Below, piece after piece: positions 7,873-14,763 of a stretch of DNA of 64,000 bases. The first letter of the stretch is position 1, and every line of letters begins with the position of its first letter. Made by a program: the position numbers and the translations under genes. The notes beneath the pieces are model-generated. The model was not told the DNA's origin and did not search any database. It saw nothing but the letters and a program-made list of their open reading frames with translations. Source of the DNA: WHSW01 sp963740055 (GTDB lineage: Bacteria > Actinomycetota > Thermoleophilia > Solirubrobacterales > 70-9); contig CAVUCL010000002.1 in NCBI GenBank assembly GCA_963740055.1, positions 26,634 through 90,633 of the forward strand. The letters run 5' to 3'.

Positions 7873-8316
7873 TCAGGCGCGAGCGGACGCGAACGCGATC
7901 TCGCGGTCGAGGTGAAACTCGACCCGGGTCAGCCGCTCCGCGGTGAACTTCCACACGGCGGCGCTCGGCTGGACGATCTCGAGCTCGGAGTGGCGGGAGG
8001 TGCCCGACTGCACCCCGAGGACGACCACGTTCTCGCCCACCTCCTCGACCGACTCGACCTGAAACCGGATCCGTGCGAACGCGTCGAGCCAGTCGTGCCA
8101 TGCCTGGCGCAGCCCCTCGAGGCCTTCGTAGGTCGCCTCGAAATGGACGCCGCCGTTCATCACCCCGACCACGTCGTCGTCGGCGAAGGTCGCGACCGCG
8201 GCCACCATGCGGTCGACGAGCGCCGCGTCGACCTCGACCTGATCGGCCGAGAACACCGCCGCCAGAGCCGCCATCAGGCGCTCGGCGTTCGAGGGACGAG
8301 CGGTATCCTCCGGCAC
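7873..8316 (-). CDS. SnoaL/NTF2-like protein
   Basis: About 147 residues from GTG 8316 (160 from ATG 8355). The central region LVDRMVAAVATFADDDVVGV and YEGLEGLRQAWHDWLDAF, with C-terminal strands ending VEFHLDREIAFASARA, is the cone-shaped NTF2/SnoaL fold used by many ketosteroid isomerase-like and hydrolase-like proteins. The start is uncertain: the upstream ATG is read from the CCATGG that also holds the ATG of the acyl-CoA dehydrogenase on the other strand, which would leave no room for either promoter, so the internal GTG is preferred. Substrate unknown. Confidence 0.65.
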   Translation of the reverse strand: MPEDTARPSNAERLMAALAAVFSADQVEVDAALVDRMVAAVATFADDDVVGVMNGGVHFEATYEGLEGLRQAWHDWLDAFARIRFQVESVEEVGENVVVLGVQSGTSRHSELEIVQPSAAVWKFTAERLTRVEFHLDREIAFASARA

Positions 8317-8353
8317 CCGAAACAGTTCAGCAGACCGCGACAGAGCAGGAGCC

Positions 8354-9565
8354 ATGGCCGTAGCTACCGCGACCCATCAGGATCTGACCGACGACCAGCA
8401 GGCGATCGTCGAGATGGTCCGCAACTTCGTCGACAAGGAGATCCTCCCGGTCGCCGAGAAGTACGACCACGCAGACGAGTTCCCGGAGCCGATCGTCGAG
8501 CAGATGAAGGAGCTCGGCCTGTTCGGGGTCACGATTCCCGAGGAGCACGGCGGCATGGGCCTCGACCTGTCGACCTACACGCTGATCGTCGAGGAGCTCT
8601 CGCGCGGCTGGATCTCGATCTCGGGCGTCGTCAACACCCACTTCATCGGCTCCTACCTGCTGATGAAGTTCGGCACCGACGAGCAGCGCGACCACTTCCT
8701 GCCGAAGATGGCGACGGGGGAGATCCGCGCCGCGTTCTCCCTCTCCGAGCCCGAGGTCGGCTCCGATGTCCAGGGGATCAAGTCGACCGCGAAGCGCGGC
8801 GACGACGGGGTCTGGGAGCTCAACGGGCAGAAGATGTGGGTCACCAACGGGCTCGGTTCCGGGGTCGTCTTCGTGCTCATGAAGACCGATCCCAAGGCCG
8901 ACCCCCCGTACAAGGGGATGACCTGCTTCATCACCGAGAAGGAGCCCTGGAAGGAGAACAACGAGGGCGACTTCGCCGGGCTCGATGTGCCGCCGAAGAT
9001 CCAGAAGATGGGCTACAAGGGAGTCGAGTCGACCGAGCTCGTCTACAACGGCTACCGCTGCCCGGAGGGGCGCATCCTCGGTGGCGCCGACGGGGTCGGC
9101 GAGGGCTTTCGCCAGATGATGGACGCGCTCGAGGTCGGGCGGGTGAACGTCGCCGCGCGTGGGGTCGGGATCGCGCAGCGCGCGCTCGAGCTCGCGCTGC
9201 GCTACTCGCAGGAGCGAAAGACGTTCGGCAAGCCGATCGCCGAGCACCAGGCGATCCAGTTCAAGCTCGCCGAGATGGCGACCAAGGTCGAGGCCGCGCG
9301 GCTGCTGACCCGCAAGGCGGCGGCGATGAAGGACGCGGGCGAGCGCTCCGACCTCGAGGCCGGGATGGCGAAGCTGTTCGCCTCGGAGGCGGGCAAGGAG
9401 TGCGTCGAGGAGGCGTTTCGCATCCACGGCGGCTACGGCTACTCGAAGGAGTACGAGATCGAGCGGCTCTACCGCGACGCGCCCCTGCTGTTGATCGGCG
9501 AGGGCACCTCCGAGATCCAGAAGATGGTGATCGGAAAGAAGCTGCTCGCGCGCAACAAGGCCTGA
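8354..9565 (+). CDS. Acyl-CoA dehydrogenase, candidate methylsuccinyl-CoA dehydrogenase
   Basis: 403 residues, full length for the family. N-terminal helical domain (DLTDDQQAIVEMVRNFVDKE), FAD/substrate motif RAAFSLSEPEVGSDVQGIKS, and the C-terminal signature RIHGGYGYSKEYEIERLYRD with the catalytic glutamate region LLIGEGTSEIQKMVIGKK near residue 384. It oxidises an acyl-CoA to the 2-enoyl-CoA, passing electrons to ETF. An AGGAG site precedes ATG 8354. It heads a unit with two SCP2-like genes, a MaoC hydratase and an NTF2-like gene, all on the same strand. In a neighbourhood with ccr, ecm and a malyl-CoA lyase, methylsuccinyl-CoA is the likeliest substrate, but isovaleryl-CoA or another short acyl-CoA cannot be excluded from sequence. 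Confidence 0.9.
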   Translation: MAVATATHQDLTDDQQAIVEMVRNFVDKEILPVAEKYDHADEFPEPIVEQMKELGLFGVTIPEEHGGMGLDLSTYTLIVEELSRGWISISGVVNTHFIGSYLLMKFGTDEQRDHFLPKMATGEIRAAFSLSEPEVGSDVQGIKSTAKRGDDGVWELNGQKMWVTNGLGSGVVFVLMKTDPKADPPYKGMTCFITEKEPWKENNEGDFAGLDVPPKIQKMGYKGVESTELVYNGYRCPEGRILGGADGVGEGFRQMMDALEVGRVNVAARGVGIAQRALELALRYSQERKTFGKPIAEHQAIQFKLAEMATKVEAARLLTRKAAAMKDAGERSDLEAGMAKLFASEAGKECVEEAFRIHGGYGYSKEYEIERLYRDAPLLLIGEGTSEIQKMVIGKKLLARNKA

Positions 9566-9930
9566 TGGCGACCTCGACCCCGGAGCTGATCAAGGAGGCG
9601 GTCGAGGGCCTGCAGCGTGAGGTCCCGGCACTGGCGAAGCTGAAGCTCGTCTTCGGGCTCGAGCTGCGCGGGCGCGGCGACGTGCAGCTGTACCGCGTCG
9701 AGCTGCCCGGGCCGCGGATCTCGAAGGGGTTCGGCGACGACGAGCGCGTCCACGTCGCGATCCCGCGCTCGCATTTCAACGAGCTCGCGGCCGACGGCAG
9801 CGCCACGCACTGGCATCAGGCCTACGACCTCGGCCAGGTCAAGGTCGAGGGCGACCCCAACATCCAGAAGCTGGTCGGCCAGGTGATCGCCCGCAGCGAG
9901 GCCCGCGGGCGGCTGCGCAAGGCGCACTGA
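9565..9930 (+). CDS. SCP2-like small protein, copy 1 of a tandem pair
   Basis: 121 residues; ATG 9565 overlaps the stop of the acyl-CoA dehydrogenase by one base (TGATG), so it is co-translated. Shared features with the next gene are VPALAKLKLVFGLELRG, a middle strand ending YRVELPGPRIS, and the C-terminal QVKVEGDPNIQKLVGQVIAR. The C-terminal pattern with GDP/GDQ before a final helix recalls sterol-carrier-protein-2 lipid-binding domains, so an acyl or acyl-CoA binding role beside acyl-CoA enzymes is possible. I recognise no catalytic motif; the SCP2 relation is a tentative reading. Confidence 0.6.
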   Translation: MATSTPELIKEAVEGLQREVPALAKLKLVFGLELRGRGDVQLYRVELPGPRISKGFGDDERVHVAIPRSHFNELAADGSATHWHQAYDLGQVKVEGDPNIQKLVGQVIARSEARGRLRKAH

Positions 9931-9938
9931 GCTGCTCG

Positions 9939-10289
9939 TTGGCGACCTCCAACGACCTGATCATCGTCGCCGTGCAGCGCTTCCAGGCCCAGGTACCGGC
10001 GCTGGCGAAGCTGAAGCTCGTCGTCGACCTCGAGCTCACCTCGGGCGGCCTCACCGGCCCCGGGGAGTCGGAGGCGTTCCGGATCGAGGTCCCGGGCCCG
10101 AAGGTGGGCGCCGGGCCGAGCGAGGACGCCCGCCTCCGGCTCTCGATCCCCGCGACGATGTTCAAGCTGCTCGCCGAGGAGGGCCAGCTCGTCGACTGGC
10201 GCGAGGCCTACTTCTACGGCCACCTCCGAGTCGAAGGCGATCAACGGGTCAGGCGCCTGCTCGGCAAGGCGGTCGAGCGCTCCGCGTGA
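9939..10289 (+). CDS. SCP2-like small protein, copy 2 of a tandem pair
   Basis: 116 residues from TTG 9939, 9 nt after the preceding stop. Clearly paralogous to it: VPALAKLKLVVDLELTSG against VPALAKLKLVFGLELRG, then FRIEVPGPKVGAGPSEDARL and HLRVEGDQRVRRLLGKAVER. The GC-rich gap has no promoter, so both belong to the dehydrogenase transcript. The pair probably arose by tandem duplication; they may form a heterodimer or bind different acyl ligands (inference). Confidence 0.6.
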   Translation: MATSNDLIIVAVQRFQAQVPALAKLKLVVDLELTSGGLTGPGESEAFRIEVPGPKVGAGPSEDARLRLSIPATMFKLLAEEGQLVDWREAYFYGHLRVEGDQRVRRLLGKAVERSA

Positions 10290-10371
10290 GCGCCGCCCGC
10301 GGCGGGCCGCGACGCTACGATCCCGCGCCGGAGGAGGGGCCGATCCGACCCCAAGGAGACAGACGAACGCG

Positions 10372-10917
10372 ATGAGCGAACCAGAGCACGAGTTGATCAC
10401 CGACCAGGCCGGGCGCGAGGCCTCCGGAGCCCATCCCTACGGGCGCTATCTGGAGGAGTTCGAGGTCGGAGCCGTCTACCGCCACTGGCCGGCGAAGACG
10501 GTGACCGAGGCCGACGACCACATGTTCTGCCTGATCACGATGAATCACCACCCGCTGCACATCAACGACGTCTACGCCTCGCAGTCGCAGCAGGGTCGCA
10601 ACGTCGTCGTCGGGCCGCTCGTCTACTCCCTGGCCCTGGGGATGTCGGTCTCCGACGTCTCCGGCAAGGCGATCGCGAACCTCGCGACCGAGGACCTCTC
10701 GCACCCGAACCCGGTCTTCCACGGCGACACCCTGTTCTGCGAGTCGGAGGTGCTCGAGGTGCGGCCGTCGAAGTCGAAGCCCGACCGCGGCATCGTCAAG
10801 GTCCACACCCGCGTCTACAAGCAGGACAACACGCTCGTCGCCGAGTTCAAGCGCGCGGTCCTGATCCCGAAGCGCCCGAACGGCGAGGCGCCGACGCCCG
10901 AGGGTGACGTCGAGTGA
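10372..10917 (+). CDS. MaoC-family (R)-specific hydratase, candidate mesaconyl-C1-CoA hydratase
   Basis: 181 residues with a hot-dog fold and the MaoC hydratase signature: GRYLEEFEVGAVYRHWPAKT, TVTEADDHMFCLITMNHHPL then HIND (catalytic D/H region), and VVGPLVYSLALGMSVSDVSG. The family adds water to 2-enoyl-CoAs. In the EMC pathway the equivalent step hydrates mesaconyl-CoA to beta-methylmalyl-CoA, which the lyase at 4604 would then split. It is shorter than the two-hot-dog proteobacterial Mch and resembles the MaoC proteins beside CitE genes in actinobacteria, including the mycobacterial leucine-type locus. AAGGAG lies about 13 nt upstream. The next gene overlaps its stop. Confidence 0.8.
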   Translation: MSEPEHELITDQAGREASGAHPYGRYLEEFEVGAVYRHWPAKTVTEADDHMFCLITMNHHPLHINDVYASQSQQGRNVVVGPLVYSLALGMSVSDVSGKAIANLATEDLSHPNPVFHGDTLFCESEVLEVRPSKSKPDRGIVKVHTRVYKQDNTLVAEFKRAVLIPKRPNGEAPTPEGDVE

Positions 10918-11447
10918 GCCCGGACGTCGCGACCTCCGAGGGCGAGCCGATCGCGAGCGCCGAATGGCTACGCGAGTTCGCCGACGGCTACATGGCGGCC
11001 TGGAACGGGGCCGACGTCGAGGGCATCGCCGCGAGGATCGCCGATGACGTCGTCTGGTCGGACCCGGCGCTGGCGGAGCCGGCCCGCGGGCGGTCGGCGG
11101 TCGCGGACTTCGCCCGCTCCTCGTTCGTCGCCTTCCCCGATCTGCGCTTCGCCGAGCCGGGACCGCCGGCGATCAGCGCCGACGGCCTCGTCGCCTATGC
11201 GCCCTGGCGGATGACCGCCACCAACACGGGGCCGATCGACCCGCCCGGGTTCGCCGCCACGGGCAAGCCCGTCGCGATCGACGGGATCGACGTGTGGCGG
11301 TTTCGCGACGGCCTGATCTGGCGCTACCAGGCGCTCTACGACTTCTCCGAGGTCGCCCGTCAGCTCGGCCTGCTGCCGCCGCGCGACGGCTTCGCTCAGG
11401 TGGCGATCGTGCGCGGTCAGCGCCTGCTCGCGAAGCTCCGCGGCTGA
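10914..11447 (+). CDS. SnoaL/NTF2-like protein coupled to the MaoC gene
   Basis: 177 residues starting at GTG 10914, which overlaps the MaoC stop by 4 nt (GTGA). The N-terminal FADGYMAAWNGADVEGIAAR, central SSFVAFPDLRFAEPGPPAIS and PPGFAATGKPVAIDGIDVWR are characteristic of SnoaL-like polyketide cyclase/ester-binding domains. Its position at the end of the acyl-CoA unit suggests it acts on the same metabolites, but no catalytic residues can be assigned with confidence. Confidence 0.7.
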   Translation: MSPDVATSEGEPIASAEWLREFADGYMAAWNGADVEGIAARIADDVVWSDPALAEPARGRSAVADFARSSFVAFPDLRFAEPGPPAISADGLVAYAPWRMTATNTGPIDPPGFAATGKPVAIDGIDVWRFRDGLIWRYQALYDFSEVARQLGLLPPRDGFAQVAIVRGQRLLAKLRG

Positions 11448-11466
11448 GCTCGCGCCGCCGGCGCGC

Positions 11467-12444
11467 TCAGATCAGCTTCGCGACCGACTCGAGGCCGGCA
11501 TCGAAGTCGGTCCTCGGGATCCCGCCGACGCAGGGCGAGTTCACCCCGGCGTCGCGGTAGCGGGCGACCGCACCGTGGACCTCCTCCTCGGTGCCGATCC
11601 CGGCGAGCTCGGCAAGCATCCGATCGGAGAGGCCGCTCGCGGCGCGCTCCGGGTCGGCGGCCGTGATCCCCGCGTCGAAGGCCGCGATTTCGTCGCCGAA
11701 GCCGGACGCTTCGAGCATCGCGCGGTAGAACGGCAGCGAGGCGTAGGGGATCAGGTCCTGGCGAAAGGTCGCCCGGGCGGCATCGGCATCGTCGGTGAGC
11801 GCGATCGGCACCGCCGCGACGACGTCGAAGTCCGCCGGCTTGCGCCCGGCCCGCGCGAGCCCCTCGGCCACGGCCGGGACCACCGTCTCGCGGATGTAGG
11901 ACGGACAGCACAGCCACAGCATCACGCCGTCGGCGATCTCACCGGCGAGGCGGAGCATGTTCGGCGACAGGGCGGCGACGTAGATCGGCAGCTCCGCCCG
12001 CGCCGCGTAGCCCATGAACGCGAACCTGGTCGGGAACCGCTCCGACTCCGGCGGCTGCTCGCCGCGGACGATCGCGCGCACAGCGCCGACGTACTCGCGC
12101 ATCTGCGCGACCGGCTTCGAGATCGTCGCTCCGTGCCAGTTCTCGACCGTGACCCGGTGCGAGATCCCGAGCCCGAGCACCGCCCGCCCGCCCGAGTACT
12201 CATCCAGGGTGGCGACGGTTTGCGCCATCGTCGCCGGCGTGCGGGAGAAGATCGGGACCACCCCGGTGCCGAGGCGGATGCGCTCGCTCGACGCCGCGTA
12301 GGCCATCAGCGTCGTCAGCGAGTCGCGCCCCGCGATATGCGTGGTGTAGGCGGCGTCGAAGCCGAGCCGATCGGCGAGCGAAACGCGCTCGAGGGTCCGG
12401 GTCAGCTCGCGCCCGGGGGAGATGAAGGCGCCGATGCCGGCCAC
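11467..12444 (-). CDS. Luciferase-like (LLM) flavin- or F420-dependent oxidoreductase
   Basis: 325 residues of a TIM-barrel luciferase-family protein: GIGAFISPGRELTRTLERVS, ERIRLGTGVVPIFSRTPATM, AVLGLGISHRVTVENWHG and PIYVAALSPNMLRLAGEIAD then GVMLW. These are the usual LLM positions for cofactor phosphate and isoalloxazine binding. Since the window encodes a full F420 pathway, F420 is a likely cofactor, but FMN cannot be excluded. I chose GTG 12444; the frame continues upstream without homology. It is convergent with the NTF2-like gene, and its start lies 30 bp downstream of the end of the glycosidase gene on the same strand. Confidence 0.8.
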   Translation of the reverse strand: MAGIGAFISPGRELTRTLERVSLADRLGFDAAYTTHIAGRDSLTTLMAYAASSERIRLGTGVVPIFSRTPATMAQTVATLDEYSGGRAVLGLGISHRVTVENWHGATISKPVAQMREYVGAVRAIVRGEQPPESERFPTRFAFMGYAARAELPIYVAALSPNMLRLAGEIADGVMLWLCCPSYIRETVVPAVAEGLARAGRKPADFDVVAAVPIALTDDADAARATFRQDLIPYASLPFYRAMLEASGFGDEIAAFDAGITAADPERAASGLSDRMLAELAGIGTEEEVHGAVARYRDAGVNSPCVGGIPRTDFDAGLESVAKLI

Positions 12445-12473
12445 GCCTGATTCATATCTGAATCCGGCCCCGT

Positions 12474-13499
12474 TCAGCCCGAGCAGCCGACCGGCGGCTC
12501 GGCCGTCTGATCGTCGAGCGGACCGGGCGCCGGCAGCGGGCCGGATCCGCCCCTCGGCTTGCCGGGCCCGGAGTTGGGCGCCAGGGCCGCGATCGTGCGG
12601 TACAGGCGCGTCGGCGAGCCGTCGGCTCGCAGCGCCGAGAGTCCCGCGTCCCACCCCTGGGTCGAGGTCGCCGCGTGCGGTGACCAGAGACGATGGAAGA
12701 TGATCGCCCGGGCGCGGCCGCGCGCGTAACGGTAGGCCTGGCGGACGAAGCGTCGCTGCGCCGTGCCGGAGACGAGCGAGCGGGAGACGCCCGTCTCGGT
12801 GATCCAGAGCTGGCGCCGGCCCGCGATCCCCTGCAGCCGCTTGATCGTACGACGAAACTCGACCATCAGCCGGCTGCCGAACGGGTAGATGTGGGCCCCG
12901 AGCTCGACTCGCGGATCAACCAGGCGGTACATGTCGCGCATGTAGCCGAGCCAGCCCTCCTCACCCGGCGACGCGCCGGGCCCGATCACCCGACGGCCGG
13001 GGTCGACCGACCAGACTGCCCGCGCCGCGAGATTGGTCAACTCCGCCGCGCGCTCCGCCTCGAGGTTGCCGTAGGGGTCGATGTTGGGCTCGTTCAAGAC
13101 CGCGAGCAGCGCCTGCGGGTAGCGCTGCGCAAGCTCGCGCCAGATACGGCGGTAGTCGTCGTCGTGCGATGGGCTCAGGGCGCATGGGAGCAGCGGGACC
13201 TGTGGCCCGGCGGCCCAGTCCGGTGTGCCGAACACCGAGATCAGCGGCCGGACACCGATCCGCTCGAGGCTCCGCACCGCGTTGTCGACGTAGTCGAACT
13301 CGAGGCGGCCCTGCTGGGGCTCGAGTCGCTCCCAGGACACCGGGAAGCGGGCCAGCGGGACTTTCGCGCGCTTGAGCGCCTTCGAGCCCGCCACGAGCCG
13401 ATCGCCGTCCTCGTTGAATCCGACCGCGATCGCCTGCGCTCCCGCCGGTGACGCGAGCGCCCCGAGCACGACCAGGCTGACGATCGTCCGTCTCATCAC
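12474..13499 (-). CDS. Secreted clan-A glycoside hydrolase-like protein
   Basis: 341 residues with a cleavable signal (MMRRTIVSLVVLGALASPAG). The mature part is a beta/alpha barrel of glycosidase clan A: RFPVSWERLEPQQGRLEFDY, LISVFGTPDWAAGP, the acid/base motif LLAVLNEPNIDPYGN (Glu near residue 140) and the nucleophile motif QLWITETGVS (Glu near residue 239). Both catalytic glutamates are in place, so it is probably active. Substrate cannot be read from sequence; family 5- or 39-like cellulase or xylosidase relatives are typical. GGAGG lies just before the start. The C-terminus is a proline/glycine-rich tail. Confidence 0.75.
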   Translation of the reverse strand: MMRRTIVSLVVLGALASPAGAQAIAVGFNEDGDRLVAGSKALKRAKVPLARFPVSWERLEPQQGRLEFDYVDNAVRSLERIGVRPLISVFGTPDWAAGPQVPLLPCALSPSHDDDYRRIWRELAQRYPQALLAVLNEPNIDPYGNLEAERAAELTNLAARAVWSVDPGRRVIGPGASPGEEGWLGYMRDMYRLVDPRVELGAHIYPFGSRLMVEFRRTIKRLQGIAGRRQLWITETGVSRSLVSGTAQRRFVRQAYRYARGRARAIIFHRLWSPHAATSTQGWDAGLSALRADGSPTRLYRTIAALAPNSGPGKPRGGSGPLPAPGPLDDQTAEPPVGCSG

Positions 13500-13586
13500 C
13501 CTCCGTCAGCGGCCGGTCGGATCACGCGTGAACGACTACCCCCTCGCGGACCGGACCATGCCTGGAGGCCTGCAGCGAGTGGGAGC

Positions 13587-14153
13587 TCAGTGCGCTTCGT
13601 CGGCGGCGTGCGCGGGCGGCCGAGACTCCTCGGCCAGCGAGGTGAGCTCGAGCGTCCCGCGCGACGCCTCCTCGAGCACCTCGGTCGCCTCCTCGGCGGA
13701 GCGGGCGTAGAGCTCGACCAGCAGGTGGACGATGATCCGCTCCTCGTCGTGCTTGTGGAAGCGCACGTGGGTGAAGAACTCACGCGTCCCCGGATCCCCG
13801 AACGAGGCATAGGTGAGGCTGTCGGCCGCCTCGGGCCCGGAGCAGGTCTCGACCTGGTCCTGGTCGATCGTGACCGTGCACGAGGCGACCCACGGGGTGC
13901 CCGCGACCATCCGCTCCCAGCGGTCCTCGATCGGGACCACCCGCCCGTCCTCGATCCACAGGTGGGGCTGGTCGTGCATGCAGTCGAGGCACTGCACGAC
14001 CGCCTCCTGCACCTCCTCGACGCGCTCCGCGGTCTCGCCCGACTCCGGGTCGACCCGGATGATCGCGTCGTAGTGGACCTGCGCCTCGAGGCGCGTCGAC
14101 CAGCAGCGATAACAGCGCAGCCAGGCGCTGCGGTCGCCGTTCAGCTCGCTCAT
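13587..14153 (-). CDS. Conserved hypothetical protein with two CxxC pairs
   Basis: 188 residues. Two cysteine pairs, WLRCYRCWSTRLEAQ near residues 14-17 and VVQCLDCMHDQPHLW near residues 54-57, could bind a zinc ion. The rest is acidic alpha/beta sequence (HVRFHKHDEERIIVHLLVEL YARS split by no obvious domain boundary). I do not recognise the family. TACCCT lies 8 nt upstream of ATG 14153, matching the leaderless pattern. Confidence 0.6.
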   Translation of the reverse strand: MSELNGDRSAWLRCYRCWSTRLEAQVHYDAIIRVDPESGETAERVEEVQEAVVQCLDCMHDQPHLWIEDGRVVPIEDRWERMVAGTPWVASCTVTIDQDQVETCSGPEAADSLTYASFGDPGTREFFTHVRFHKHDEERIIVHLLVELYARSAEEATEVLEEASRGTLELTSLAEESRPPAHAADEAH

Positions 14154-14161
14154 CGCCTCTG

Positions 14162-14167
14162 AGGGTA
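14162..14167 (-). promoter_or_regulatory. -10 box TACCCT, near-leaderless start
   Basis: Read on the minus strand, TACCCT ends 8 nt before ATG 14153. Confidence 0.35.
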
Positions 14168-14190
14168 GCGCCGCTCGGCGCGGGTGGCGA

Positions 14191-14748
14191 TCAGCGCGCT
14201 TCGCCGGGCAAGAGCGAGTACATGAGCATGTCGCGCCGGACGTCGCCGATCGGCATGAACGAACGCAGCAGGCCCTCGCGGCGAAAGCCGGCCGCCTCGG
14301 CGACCCGCAGCGAGGCGATGTTGCCGGGCTCGATCCAGACCTCGATCCGCTCGACCCCGAGCTCGGCGAGCGCGAACCGGCAGAGCAGCCCGAGGGCGTG
14401 GCGCCCGACGCATCGGCCGCGCTCCGGCGCCGCGACCCAGTAGCCCGCCGAGCAGCGCCTGGTGGCGGGGTCGAGGTTGTGCAGGCCGACGGCGCCGAGC
14501 AGCCGGCCGTCGCCCGGGTCGACGGCCACCGTCGCGAGGTCGGTGCCGGCGGCGAGTCCGGCGGCGGCGCTCCGCTGCCACTGCTGCGCGTCCGCGCTGC
14601 CGTAACCGTCGGGGAGCGTGGTGAAGCGCGGGATCGCGGGATCCTGGAGCGCGTCGACGATCGCGGGCAGGTCGGCGTCGGCGATCAGGCGCAGGCGGAC
14701 GACCTCGTCGGCGAGGCCGGCGGCCGGGAAGGAGATCGACGGCGGCAA
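14191..14748 (-). CDS. GNAT acetyltransferase, RimJ/RimL type
   Basis: 185 residues. Matches the RimJ/RimL GNAT group: EVVRLRLIADADLPAIVDAL, AVGLHNLDPATRRCSAGYWV then AAPERGRCVGRHALGLLCRF carrying the acetyl-CoA loop, and RIEVWIEPGNIASLRVAEAA then GFRREGLLRSF. Such proteins acetylate N-termini of proteins or small amines. The start is a TTG at 14748, 15 nt after the end of ecm on the same strand, so it probably rides on the ecm transcript. Confidence 0.8.
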   Translation of the reverse strand: MPPSISFPAAGLADEVVRLRLIADADLPAIVDALQDPAIPRFTTLPDGYGSADAQQWQRSAAAGLAAGTDLATVAVDPGDGRLLGAVGLHNLDPATRRCSAGYWVAAPERGRCVGRHALGLLCRFALAELGVERIEVWIEPGNIASLRVAEAAGFRREGLLRSFMPIGDVRRDMLMYSLLPGEAR

Positions 14749-14763
14749 CGACGCGCCGCGCGA

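Noticed and set aside
8327..9427. Minus-strand frame opposite the acyl-CoA dehydrogenase
   Set aside because: No domain, histidine/aspartate/arginine-rich composition typical of antisense to high-GC genes.
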